From Aeromonas sobria (GTDB taxonomy: Bacteria > Pseudomonadota > Gammaproteobacteria > Enterobacterales > Aeromonadaceae): a DNA stretch of 64,000 nt. Under the pieces are notes generated by a model. It had not been told where the DNA came from. It saw only the letters and a program-made list of their open reading frames with translations, and did not search any database. The stretch's first letter is position 1. The number at the start of each line of letters is the position of its first letter. The stretch spans positions 62,001 to 126,000 of the forward strand of contig NZ_CDBW01000032.1 in assembly GCF_000820145.1 (NCBI RefSeq). The letters run 5' to 3'. Shown piece after piece: positions 1 through 7,775 of this stretch. The position numbers and the translations under genes are program-made.

Positions 1-77
1 TCGGGCTCCAGATTGAGCAGTTGGGCAAAACCGGATCGGACGATCTGGTGATCGTCGATAAGGGCAATTTTTATCAT
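1..77 (-). CDS. UhpA-like response regulator, N-terminal fragment
   Basis: Only the first 25 codons lie in the window. They read [20 protein letters not shown] and then LNLEP, which is the start of a NarL/FixJ-type receiver domain: the two adjacent Asp of the acidic pocket (residues 8-9) followed by the [10 protein letters not shown] helix typical of UhpA. UhpA-type regulators are phosphorylated by a membrane histidine kinase and, in E. coli, activate the sugar-phosphate transporter gene uhpT. The ATG at 75-77 is the only start giving this N-terminus. The body, HTH domain and any kinase or transporter neighbours are off the left edge, so the UhpA assignment rests on the first 25 residues. Confidence 0.7.
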   Translation of the reverse strand, partial: MIKIALIDDHQIVRSGFAQLLNLEP

Positions 78-218
78 GATGTCAGCCTGAAATTCGGTGC
101 GTCATGACCATGACGCGGCCAACAAGATACCTGCCCCCCGAGTCAGGCTCAAGGGGCGGGGGACGATAGGGGGAAAATCGGCTCGATAAGCAAGGGAAGC
201 TTGATCGGGATCAGGCTG

Positions 219-251
219 TGCGGGCTGGCCTCCCGAGCTGGCCTGCCCGCA
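219..251 (-). terminator. hairpin downstream of rnk
   Basis: A GC-rich inverted repeat with TGCGGGC and GCCCGCA outer arms lies just past the rnk stop codon. There is no clear U-tract, so it may be a weak or factor-assisted terminator or a 3' stabilising structure. The rest of 78-258 shows no gene. Confidence 0.35.
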
Positions 252-258
252 ACGGGAG

Positions 259-654
259 TCAGCGGTGCAGCTCGCCGGCACGCTCCGGCTGATAGACCAC
301 TTCCAGAATTTCCACCTCGATGGTGCGCCCGGCGGGGCCCGGCCAGGCAATGCTGTCGCCCACTTTCAGGCCGAGCAGGGCACTGCCCACCGGCGCCAGT
401 ACCGAGATGTTGCTCTCGTCGCCCTTGGCATCGCGCGGGTAGACCAGGGTGAGGCAGAACTCGTTGCCGCTGCTCTGCATCTTGAAGCGCACCTTGCTGT
501 TCATGGTGACCACGTCCGGCGGCATGTCGGCCGGTTCGCGGATCTCGGCGCGGTCCAGCTCTTCTTGCAGGGCCAGATGCTGCGGGTGGTTGCCGAGCAG
601 TTGTTCGATACGGTCCAGATCAAGGCTGGAGATAACGAGATGAGGTTGTTTCAT
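259..654 (-). CDS. rnk: Rnk, regulator of nucleoside diphosphate kinase (GreA/GreB-like)
   Basis: A 131-residue cytoplasmic protein, close to E. coli Rnk (about 136 aa). The family binds RNA polymerase and resembles GreA/GreB: a short N-terminal helical part (residues 1-45, ISSLDLDRIEQLL) followed by the compact FKBP-like C-terminal domain (VTMNSKVRFK, then YPRDAKGDESNISVLAPVG and ALLGLKVGD, residues 50-105). That conserved block is intact, while the long Gre coiled coil is absent, which separates Rnk from GreA and GreB. It is a single gene, with 243 nt to the next gene upstream and a hairpin downstream. Confidence 0.9.
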   Translation of the reverse strand: MKQPHLVISSLDLDRIEQLLGNHPQHLALQEELDRAEIREPADMPPDVVTMNSKVRFKMQSSGNEFCLTLVYPRDAKGDESNISVLAPVGSALLGLKVGDSIAWPGPAGRTIEVEILEVVYQPERAGELHR

Positions 655-897
655 AGGATATTCCTTATCAATAGCAGAGAGGCCAGGCCGACAAGGGAAG
701 GCTGGCCAGTACGCTGGATGTCACACAATGGTTTACACAGATTCAAAACAGTGAAAATGCCATGCCCCCAAACGACTCGCGGCCGAAGGAGCGAGGCGGG
801 GGCTCAGCAGGGTGTGAGCAAATGCGAGGAAATAACGAGTATTTTCATGGGGCTACCATAACCATTCTGGCTGGCCTTGGCAACCGTGACTGAGTGA

Positions 898-1635
898 CTA
901 CTCAGGAGCCTGATAGTTGTACTGACGGATGATCCGCGCCAGGGTGCCATCATGGCGCATCTCGTCGATCACGGCTTGCCAGCGACGACCTTCGGTGAAG
1001 GGGAAATCCTTGCTGGCCGCGACATAAAACTGGGTGCGCATCAGGGTCTCCCCGCGTACCAGCAGGTCGGTCGGCAAAGCACCAAGGCGCTGGTTGTAGA
1101 GGATGGCGTTCCAGGCGGCCACCCAAGCATCGATGCGACCCCGATTCAATTTCTGGGCATTGAGCTTCTCGGTAGCCACAGTATCACTCTCAAGCTGGAG
1201 TCGTTGTCTGAGCAGATGCTGACCGAAGGAGTAGCGCAGGGTGCCGACCTGCAGCGGGGGGAGATCAGTCACCCTGAGCGGGGCAGGATGAAACCGGCGA
1301 TCGCTGACGATGACAAAATCGTCATCGAGGATCGGTGTCACCCAGTAGTAGAGGTGTTCCCGTTGAGAGCTGCGCACCGGCGGGATCAGCAAGACATCCT
1401 TGCGATGCGCGGTTTGGGTGAGCGCCCGTGCCAGCGGCATCAACTCGATGGTGAGCGGTTCTTTGAGGCGTCGTGCGGCCTCTTCCATGATCTCGATGGC
1501 GACACCGCTTGGTTTGCCGTGAGAGGAGCGAATGACATAGGGGGGCAGCTCGGCCGCCACCAGCACAATAGCCTGGGCGCCGGTGTGTACCAGCAATAAC
1601 AGCAGGGCAAAAAAGGGCAGGCAGAGAGCGCGCAT
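898..1635 (-). CDS. periplasmic solute-binding protein, family 3 (amino-acid type)
   Basis: A 245-residue exported protein resembling the extracellular solute-binding family 3 (HisJ/PBPb). From the ATG at 1635 the N-terminus is a classical signal peptide (MRALCLPFFALLLLLVHTGA, cleavage near AQA), followed by a binding-protein core (LVAAELPPYVI ... GVAIEIMEEAARRL ... PLARAL) and ending at a helix that includes MRHDGTLARIIRQY, typical of the family C-terminus. A GTG at 1698 in frame would add 21 residues and bury the signal peptide, so the internal ATG is preferred. No ABC permease or ATPase is adjacent. Such orphan proteins in Aeromonas, Vibrio and Pseudomonas are often of unknown ligand. Confidence 0.75.
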   Translation of the reverse strand: MRALCLPFFALLLLLVHTGAQAIVLVAAELPPYVIRSSHGKPSGVAIEIMEEAARRLKEPLTIELMPLARALTQTAHRKDVLLIPPVRSSQREHLYYWVTPILDDDFVIVSDRRFHPAPLRVTDLPPLQVGTLRYSFGQHLLRQRLQLESDTVATEKLNAQKLNRGRIDAWVAAWNAILYNQRLGALPTDLLVRGETLMRTQFYVAASKDFPFTEGRRWQAVIDEMRHDGTLARIIRQYNYQAPE

Positions 1636-1717
1636 CAAGATCGTGAGCCAGAGTCGAATGGTCAGAGTGTAACATTCCTGCCTGCGTTGTCTTTCCACCC
1701 GCTGAAGGGTTGGGATC

Positions 1718-2407
1718 TCAGTCGAAGAAATCCCGCAAATCGCGCACTTCGTAATCGGCGAGTTGCAACCAGGGGAGCTGAGCGGGCAGCTTGCGCAGGG
1801 TCACCTCCATCCGGTAGCTGCGATAGCCATCGAGGCTGGCCGACTCGACCACCAGCGGGATCTGCCACTGATGCGACCAGAGGATGCGGGTTCGTTGCCG
1901 CCCTTCGCGTTTTTGATACCAGCGGGCCTGCTCGGGGGCGGTCTCATCCAGCGGAGTCATCCCTTCGATCAGCGCCGGGTTGACGAGATGGCGGATCCGC
2001 GGCCAGTCGGGTTTGAAGGCCACCTGGCCATACTCTTCCACCGGCACCTCCACCAGTTGGTTGTGCCAGCTGTCGGCATAGCGCAACTGAAGTTCACCCT
2101 CATCACTGCGACTGACCCAGCGGGCGGCCATCTGGTGGGTAAAGTGCTTGTGGCCGGGCGTGGCGTCGTGAGTGGCGTGATAGGCACGGGCAAGGGGGAG
2201 GGGAATGAGCCGCTGGCTCCACACCTGATTGCCTACTCGCAGCCACTTCTCTTGCCAGACGCTCTCTCTGGCGATGCCATCGCTGCCGGTGACCCGGTCA
2301 TGATAGCTGATCCGGGCCGCGAGATCCGGGGGGGAATCGTCGGCATGGAGGGGGAAGGCGAGGGTGCTGCCAAGCAGCCATAACGAAAGTAAAAGTCGCA
2401 TCATCAT
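1718..2407 (-). CDS. uncharacterised exported protein
   Basis: A 229-residue protein that I do not recognise. It begins with three possible Met starts (2407, 2404, 2401) and a signal peptide (LLLSLWLLGSTLAFPLHA), so it should be periplasmic or outer-membrane associated. The mature part is rich in Trp, Tyr and Arg, with stretches such as ISYHDRVTGSDG, WRVGNQVWSQ-like text and a C-terminal LPWLQLADYEVRDLRDFFD; the look is of a beta-rich domain. It lies between the tandem alkaline phosphatases (upstream) and the solute-binding gene (downstream), all on the minus strand; a large GC-rich hairpin separates it from the phosphatases. No function is proposed. Confidence 0.7.
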   Translation of the reverse strand: MMMRLLLSLWLLGSTLAFPLHADDSPPDLAARISYHDRVTGSDGIARESVWQEKWLRVGNQVWSQRLIPLPLARAYHATHDATPGHKHFTHQMAARWVSRSDEGELQLRYADSWHNQLVEVPVEEYGQVAFKPDWPRIRHLVNPALIEGMTPLDETAPEQARWYQKREGRQRTRILWSHQWQIPLVVESASLDGYRSYRMEVTLRKLPAQLPWLQLADYEVRDLRDFFD

Positions 2408-2425
2408 CTGTCGCTCGAAAGAGCC

Positions 2426-2470
2426 GGGGCCCGGGCCGCTGAGTCGATTGCTCAGGTGCTCCCGGGCCCC
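2426..2470 (-). terminator. GC-rich hairpin after the phosphatase pair
   Basis: Perfect 10-bp arms GGGGCCCGGG (2426-2435) and CCCGGGCCCC (2461-2470), with an inner CTGAG/CTCAG stem. It lies directly after the second phosphatase stop codon. There is no long U-tract, so termination may be partial and allow read-through into the next gene. Confidence 0.45.
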
Positions 2471-2476
2471 CGCTGC

Positions 2477-3868
2477 TTACAGGCCGAGCGCCTCCCGCAG
2501 TTTGCCAAACACCTTGGTGTTATCCAGCGTGCCTTTGAAGCGGTTGCTGCCGGCGCCATCGGCGAACAGCATCACATCGCCGCCGCCGTGGGTTTCCGAT
2601 ACCAGCTTGACGCCGGTCTCCTGCAGATAGTCATTGGCCATCACCTGATCGCTGGTGAGGACGGGGCGCACGTTTGCACGGTTGGGACCGTTGCCGAACA
2701 CCAGAGTGGTGAAGGGCTTGCCATCCACGTCGTTCTGGGTCGAGCCGTCGCCATTTTTCACCAGATCCAGCACCGGGTTGCCCTTGGCGGAGTAGCCGTT
2801 GATGGTCATGGTGTGGTCATGGTCGGCGGTGACCACGATCAGGGTATTGCTGAGGTCCACTTTACCGAGCGCCGTCTTGACCGCTTCATCCAGCGCCACC
2901 GCATCGGTGAGAGATCGTTTGGCGTTGGTGGCGTGCAGGGCGTGATCGATCCGGCCACCCTCGACCATCAGGAAGTAGCCCTGGCTGTTCTGGCTCAGCA
3001 GATCGATCGCCTTGGCGGTCATCTCGGAGAGCGACGGCTGGGTATTGGCCGACCCCTTGGCAACCCGATCCAGCTCGTAGTCGAGGTGGGATTTGCTGCT
3101 GAACAGACCGAGCACCTTGCCACTGGTGACCTGGGCCAGTTCACTTTGGGTGGTGACATAGCTGTACCCCTGCGCCTTCATCTCGGCGGTCAGGTCGCGG
3201 TTGTCATTGCGACCGCCCTTGTTGCTGGCGCTGTAAGGGGTCCAGTGGTTGGCACCACCGCCCATCAGCACATCGACCCCATCCTTGAGGGCACTGTTAT
3301 AGCCAGCGCCCCCCGGGACGGCCTGCGCGGCGATATCATAGGCGGCATCCCGATGGCAGATGTGGGAGTAAGTGGCCGCCGGGGTGGCGTGGGTCAGCTC
3401 GGTGGTGGTGACGGCGCCAACCGATTTGCCTGCCGCCTTGGCCAGCTCCAGGATGGTGGGCACCGGCTTGCCGTTATCGCTGCTGCATTTGTTGTCAGTT
3501 TTGTTGCCGTTGATATCCTTGGCTGGCGCTACCGCCTTGGTGTCGCTACTCATGGCGATCACCTCGTTGTTCATTTTGACCCCGGTGGTGTAGGCCGCCA
3601 TGGAGGGTGCCGAGTCGGTGGTCTGGGCATCGTTGGAGAAGGTCTTGATGCGGGCACTGCGCGGCAGTTTCATCATCTCCAGATTGCCCTCTTCTCCCAC
3701 CTTGAACAGGCGGGTAGCGGTGAGCACGGTGGGGCCCATGCCATCACCGATAAAGAGGATGACGTTTTTGGCATCACCGGCCTGTGCCTGGGAGGTTGCG
3801 CCCAGCGCACTGAACAGGGCGGCGCAGACCAGCGTGTGCTTGATGGATGTGTTCATCTGTTTGCTCAT
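2477..3868 (-). CDS. alkaline phosphatase, PhoA family (second of tandem pair)
   Basis: A 463-residue periplasmic phosphomonoesterase. Signal peptide at residues 5-30 (SIKHTLVCAALFSALGATSQ, then AQA). All landmarks of the E. coli PhoA fold are present: IGDGMG (first metal Asp), TTDSAPSMAAYTTGVK (Asp-Ser nucleophile), THATPAATYSHI, EGGRIDHALH, VTADHDHT and ETHGGGDV near the C-terminus, so two Zn sites and one Mg site are expected. The start at 3868 follows AAGGAG by 8 nt, and that SD overlaps the region just past the stop codon of the preceding phosphatase gene 11 nt away, so the two are co-transcribed. The protein is clearly paralogous to its neighbour, with the same motif order and length. 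Roles of the two copies cannot be told apart from sequence alone, except for export signal. Confidence 0.92.
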   Translation of the reverse strand: MSKQMNTSIKHTLVCAALFSALGATSQAQAGDAKNVILFIGDGMGPTVLTATRLFKVGEEGNLEMMKLPRSARIKTFSNDAQTTDSAPSMAAYTTGVKMNNEVIAMSSDTKAVAPAKDINGNKTDNKCSSDNGKPVPTILELAKAAGKSVGAVTTTELTHATPAATYSHICHRDAAYDIAAQAVPGGAGYNSALKDGVDVLMGGGANHWTPYSASNKGGRNDNRDLTAEMKAQGYSYVTTQSELAQVTSGKVLGLFSSKSHLDYELDRVAKGSANTQPSLSEMTAKAIDLLSQNSQGYFLMVEGGRIDHALHATNAKRSLTDAVALDEAVKTALGKVDLSNTLIVVTADHDHTMTINGYSAKGNPVLDLVKNGDGSTQNDVDGKPFTTLVFGNGPNRANVRPVLTSDQVMANDYLQETGVKLVSETHGGGDVMLFADGAGSNRFKGTLDNTKVFGKLREALGL

Positions 3869-3879
3869 GAAAGTGCTCC

Positions 3880-5277
3880 TTACAGCTTGGCCGCAGCCTT
3901 GATCTTGCCGAACACGGCGGTGTTATCGAGTGAGCCATGGAAGCTCTCCGCTCCCTGGCCGATGGCGCCGAGGAAGACGTCGGTGCCGCCGTGGGTCTCG
4001 TTGCCTATCTCGCCCACCTTGACCACCACTTCCTGGTGGTAGTCATTGGCGGAGACGGTGGCATCGTCGAGCGGGGCGACGCTGCTGCGCGGGCCATCCA
4101 CCCGGTTGTAGCCGTTGCCAAAACCGATAATGGTGTAGGGCATGCCCTCGCTATCCTTGCTGGGATCCCCTGTCTCGTAGTTTTTCACCAACCCCAGAAC
4201 CCCCGGATTATTGGCGGTGGTCTTGCCGGTACGTTTGGCATAGCCGTTCAGCACTAGCGTATGGTCATGGTCGGCGGTGACCACGATCAGGGTGTTTTTC
4301 AGTTCGGGGTCGCTTTTTTTCACCTCGTCGATGGCTGCCTTGATGGCATTGTCGAAGGCGAGGGTATCTTGCAGCGCCCGCTTGGCGTTGGTGTCGTGCA
4401 GGGCGTGATCGATGCGGCCCCCTTCCACCATCAGGAAGTAACCCTTCTCCTTGCCCTTGAGCTGTTTGATGGCAGCCAGGGTCATCTGGGCCAGTGACGG
4501 CTCGCTGGCGGGGCGGTCCAGGTCATATTTCATGTGGCTGGAACCAAACAGACCCAACAGCGGTTTGCCCGCGTCGACCTTGTTCAGCTCATCCAGATTG
4601 CTGGCAAATTGATAGCCTTTGGCCTGCATTTCGCTGATGAGGTTGCGGCCATCCTCCCGCTTGCCCTTGTCGGCTTTGGGTAGGAAGAAGCTGCTGCCGC
4701 CCCCGAGCACCACATCCAGCCCCTCCTTGAGGGCGCTGTTATAGCCTTTGCCGCCCGGCACCAGCTGGGCGGCGATATCCACCTCCAGATCCCGGTTGCA
4801 GATATGGGCATAGGTAGCCGCCGGAGTGGCGTGGGTCACCCGGGTACTGGTTACCACGCCAGTACCGCGGCCATCGGCCTTGGCCAGCTCCAGCAGGGTA
4901 GTCACCGGCTTGCCGGCACTCTTGCTGCAGTCGCTTTCATAGGTGGCATCGCCGTCCATGCTGATGACGCCATTGTTGCTCTTGACCCCGGTCATGTAGG
5001 CCGCCATGGAGGGGGCCGAGTCAGTGACCTGGGAGTCGTGGGAGAAGGTCTTGATAAAGGCCGTCTCTGGCAGGGTATCGATGGTCAGATCACCCTCTTC
5101 GCCGACACCGTAGATGCGGGCCGCCGTCAGGGTGTTGAGGCCCATGCCATCACCGAGGAAGAAGATGATGTTGGTGGGCTGGTCGGCGGGCTTGGTCGCC
5201 ACCGTGTCATTGTCTGATTTGCAGCCGGCGGCCAGGGCGGCGCCGATCATCACTGCAAGTCCTGCCATTTTTCTCAT
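3880..5277 (-). CDS. alkaline phosphatase, PhoA family, predicted lipoprotein (first of tandem pair)
   Basis: A 465-residue PhoA-type enzyme with the same catalytic blocks as the downstream copy: FLGDGMGLNTLTAARI, QVTDSAPSMAAYMTGVK (Ser nucleophile), THATPAATYAHI, EGGRIDHALHDTNAKRA, VTADHDHT and NETHGGTDV. Unlike the other copy its N-terminus ends in a lipobox (AALAAGC, Cys19), so it is probably lipid-anchored rather than soluble. AAGGAG lies about 9 nt before the ATG. It is the first gene of a phosphatase operon, and a Pho-box-like element lies about 90 nt upstream, consistent with phosphate-starvation control (inference). Confidence 0.92.
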   Translation of the reverse strand: MRKMAGLAVMIGAALAAGCKSDNDTVATKPADQPTNIIFFLGDGMGLNTLTAARIYGVGEEGDLTIDTLPETAFIKTFSHDSQVTDSAPSMAAYMTGVKSNNGVISMDGDATYESDCSKSAGKPVTTLLELAKADGRGTGVVTSTRVTHATPAATYAHICNRDLEVDIAAQLVPGGKGYNSALKEGLDVVLGGGSSFFLPKADKGKREDGRNLISEMQAKGYQFASNLDELNKVDAGKPLLGLFGSSHMKYDLDRPASEPSLAQMTLAAIKQLKGKEKGYFLMVEGGRIDHALHDTNAKRALQDTLAFDNAIKAAIDEVKKSDPELKNTLIVVTADHDHTLVLNGYAKRTGKTTANNPGVLGLVKNYETGDPSKDSEGMPYTIIGFGNGYNRVDGPRSSVAPLDDATVSANDYHQEVVVKVGEIGNETHGGTDVFLGAIGQGAESFHGSLDNTAVFGKIKAAAKL

Positions 5278-5363
5278 TGGGGTTCGCTCCTTGTAAAACC
5301 TGAGCGCAGCCTAGAGGTCGCAGATGACACTTTTACTGACTATCGGTGACGGTTGTGTGAAAA

Positions 5364-5382
5364 GATGATAAAAATGTTACAT
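5364..5382 (-). promoter_or_regulatory. candidate Pho box upstream of the phosphatase operon
   Basis: Read on the minus strand this is ATGTAACATTTTTATCATC. It resembles the PhoB box (two TGTCA-type repeats about 11 nt apart) in spacing and in about half of its positions. The divergent arrangement with ylqF leaves 321 nt of intergenic DNA here, and this AT-rich stretch is its most operator-like element. The assignment is tentative. Confidence 0.35.
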
Positions 5383-5598
5383 TATATCAATATGTTATCT
5401 ATCAGTTGCTCTGACTGAACGGATCTTTTCCGGCCCGGGCGCCCCGTCATGGCGGTTTGCTGATTTGATGGCGTGATGGTTAGAATGACCTGTCAAAATG
5501 CGGCTGCAGCAGGTAAAATGCGCCCCCTTCGTTCGATGCCTGCCACCGAGCGGCCGTAGTTCCTTACGCGCCCCCATAGTCCACAGAGAGTAACGCGA

Positions 5599-6549
5599 AT
5601 GTCCATCAACTGGTTCCCCGGTCACATGCACAAGGCCCGCAAAGAGATTGCCGAGGTCATGCCCCAGGTCGATGTCATCATCGAGATGCTCGATGCCCGC
5701 ATCCCCTTCTCCAGCGAAAACCCGCTGGTGCCCGAGCTGCGTGGTGATACCCCGGTGATCAAGGTGCTGAACAAGGCGGACCTCGCCGATCCGGCGATCA
5801 CCGAACTGTGGGTGGCGCACATGGAAAAAGAGAAGGGGATCAAAGCGCTGCCGCTGACGCAACAAGAGCCGGAGAAGATCAAGCAACTGCTGAGCCTCTG
5901 TCACGAGATGCTACCGGAACGCAACTTTGAGCTACGTGGCGTGCGGGCGATGATCATGGGGATCCCCAACGTGGGCAAGTCCACCCTGATCAATACTCTG
6001 GCGGGGCGCATCATCGCCCGCACCGGCAACGAGGCGGGGGTGACCAAGTCCCAGCAGCGGATCAAGCTGGAAAACAACGTCATCCTGACCGATACCCCGG
6101 GTTTCCTCTGGCCCAAGCTCAACCCGCCCTCCTGCGGCTATCGTCTGGCGATCACTGCGGCCATCAAGGATACGGTGTTCGACTATGCCGATATCGCCAT
6201 GTTTGCGGCCGACTACTTTATCAAGGCCTATCCGGAGCGGATCAAGGCGCGCTACCAGATAACCGATCTGCCCGAGACCGAGATCGAACTGCTGGAGATG
6301 ATCGCCCGCCAACGGGCCTTCGTGCGCAAAGGCGGTCTGGCCGATCTGCACAAGGCGTCCGAGATCCTGATCAACGAGTTCCGCTCCGGCCTGCTTGGCC
6401 GCATCTCGCTGGAAACCCCGGAGATGGTGAGCGTCGAGATCGTTAGCGCAGCTGAAGAAGCGGCGCAAAAAGCCAGTGAGAAAGCAGAGCGGGAGGAAGA
6501 GCGCCAGGCCAGAGCCCGTCGCAAGTACGCCCGCAAGCGTCAAAAGTAG
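5599..6549 (+). CDS. ylqF: YlqF/RbgA-type circularly permuted GTPase
   Basis: A 316-residue ribosome-associated GTPase. The G motifs are in the permuted order typical of the family: G4 NKAD at residues 58-61 comes before the P-loop GIPNVGKST (121-129), and G3 DTPG is at 165-168. The N-terminus INWFPGHMHKARKEI is the YlqF/YawG signature. In Bacillus, RbgA acts in late 50S assembly; the gammaproteobacterial member is presumed to act on the large subunit too. The C-terminus is a Lys/Arg/Glu-rich tail (EEERQARARRKYARKRQK) suited to rRNA binding. The gene stands alone and is closed by a strong terminator. Confidence 0.9.
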   Translation: MSINWFPGHMHKARKEIAEVMPQVDVIIEMLDARIPFSSENPLVPELRGDTPVIKVLNKADLADPAITELWVAHMEKEKGIKALPLTQQEPEKIKQLLSLCHEMLPERNFELRGVRAMIMGIPNVGKSTLINTLAGRIIARTGNEAGVTKSQQRIKLENNVILTDTPGFLWPKLNPPSCGYRLAITAAIKDTVFDYADIAMFAADYFIKAYPERIKARYQITDLPETEIELLEMIARQRAFVRKGGLADLHKASEILINEFRSGLLGRISLETPEMVSVEIVSAAEEAAQKASEKAEREEERQARARRKYARKRQK

Positions 6550-6628
6550 TGAGCGGCCACGTATCCCGTTTCGCCCGCTAACCGTTGGCAAAACCCGGCC
6601 GAGTCAGCGTTAGCACAGTGACGAAACT

Positions 6629-6665
6629 AGAAGAGGCGACCCCAAGGGTCGCCTCTTCTGTTTTA
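6629..6665 (+). terminator. intrinsic terminator after ylqF
   Basis: Stem of 14 bp (AGAAGAGGCGACCC / GGGTCGCCTCTTCT) with a 3-nt loop, followed by a short T-run (TGTTTTA). It lies about 80 nt after the ylqF stop. The stretch 6666-6896 beyond it shows no convincing gene. Confidence 0.85.
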
Positions 6666-6896
6666 TGGCATTTGTTGTATGGCATTTTTTGATGGCATTG
6701 TACGGTGGCCATGTCGGTGTGCCTGGCAAGAAAGATCTTCGCCACAGCGTTGGCTCGCCGCCTCGGGTAGCAGAGGGGGGGATTGAAAATGTGCCGCGAC
6801 ATGGCGCTGTTCTTCCGCGCCAAGCAGCACTTTTTGTAGAGGAAATTCATACAGTAAAGTGCGCAAACAAGGTGAGGTGACACTGCTGGATATGGA

Positions 6897-6919
6897 AAAG
6901 GGGAGCTCGGCTCCCCTTT
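6897..6919 (-). terminator. intrinsic terminator after the YccT-like gene
   Basis: Stem AAAGGGGAGC / GCTCCCCTTT with a 3-nt loop, followed on the minus strand by TTCCATA. It lies about 50 nt past the stop codon of the minus-strand gene ending at 6972. Confidence 0.75.
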
Positions 6920-6971
6920 GCTATGCAGACATTTCAGTACCGACACCCCTGTAAAGAGATATCAACCCAGC

Positions 6972-7631
6972 TTATTGCTGCTGGATAACCCAGATCTGGA
7001 AGGCTTTGCGGGTTTCTGCATCGGCTTTGTTGTACCAGTTTTGCAGCTGGGTCAGGGCTTCCGGGTTGCTCTGGGCCTTGCTCGGAGCAGCAGCAACTGG
7101 CGCGCTGGCAGCAGCCATCACGGCAGCGGTAGAGACGGCTACTGTGGTTGGCTGGTTGAAGGCTTTGCCAATGTTGATCAGCTCTTGCTGATAGTCACGG
7201 GTCAGCTGGAAGCCTTCTACTTTTGGCATCACAAACTGTTCGCTGCTCACTTGCTGGCCAGTGACCTTGTCTTTCAGTGCCACTTGCTGATCTTTGACAA
7301 ACTGCTTGGCCTCGGTTTCGTTGCGGGGCTTTTTGTAGTCCAGCACCAGCTTCTGGTTATCGGCGGCAGTGAAGTTGAGCACCAGCGGCTCGGCGGTCAC
7401 CAGCTTGATCTCGCTGCGGTTGGAGAAGTTGCCTTCAAAGGCGATGACCAACTGGTGTTTGCCGGCAGTGAGGGGGAAGGTACTGGTTTTGTCGAGCAGC
7501 TTGGGGTTGATGGATTGGCCATCGATCAGCTGGACGACATAGGGATTGGACACTTCCAATTGAGCATTAGCCAAGGCGCTACCGGCCCACAACAGACCAG
7601 CCAGCGCCGGTACCAGAACAGTCAGTTTCAT
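6972..7631 (-). CDS. YccT/CsgI-like exported protein (DUF2057)
   Basis: A 219-residue protein with a clean signal peptide (MKLTVLVPALAGLLWAGSAL, then A|NAQ). The start at 7631 is fixed by AAGGAGAT immediately upstream; an in-frame extension to 7700 would mask the signal. The body (VQLIDGQSINPKLLD, LTAGKHQLVIAFEGNF, EPLVLNFTA) fits the DUF2057 family, whose E. coli member YccT (CsgI) restrains extracellular curli assembly. The C-terminal 60 residues contain an Ala-rich low-complexity linker (AAVMAAASAPVAAAPSKAQS) ending in a small helical domain (ALTQLQNWYNKADAETRKAF). Whether it affects curli here is unknown; no csg genes are in the window. Confidence 0.75.
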   Translation of the reverse strand: MKLTVLVPALAGLLWAGSALANAQLEVSNPYVVQLIDGQSINPKLLDKTSTFPLTAGKHQLVIAFEGNFSNRSEIKLVTAEPLVLNFTAADNQKLVLDYKKPRNETEAKQFVKDQQVALKDKVTGQQVSSEQFVMPKVEGFQLTRDYQQELINIGKAFNQPTTVAVSTAAVMAAASAPVAAAPSKAQSNPEALTQLQNWYNKADAETRKAFQIWVIQQQ

Positions 7632-7775
7632 TTCATCTCCTTGAACAGTCAGGCGATTGCCCACTGAAAACAGGGGCTCATTTTTGCAGGTTTGGCCCAC
7701 TGCGGCAATGGCTCTTTCTGGTGCGCATCGTTCACTCTGTTGTCTGCTTTTATATCAATAAAGGAGGCGCAGACC

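Noticed and set aside
2456..4042. A 528-codon plus-strand reading frame opposite the alkaline phosphatase gene
   Set aside because: It is antisense to the catalytic motifs of a real gene, has a repetitive Gly/Val/His composition typical of a GC-rich shadow frame, and has no ribosome binding site or family match.
6578..6946. A 122-codon minus-strand frame between ylqF and the YccT-like gene
   Set aside because: It crosses the ylqF terminator hairpin and a second terminator and has no recognisable domain.
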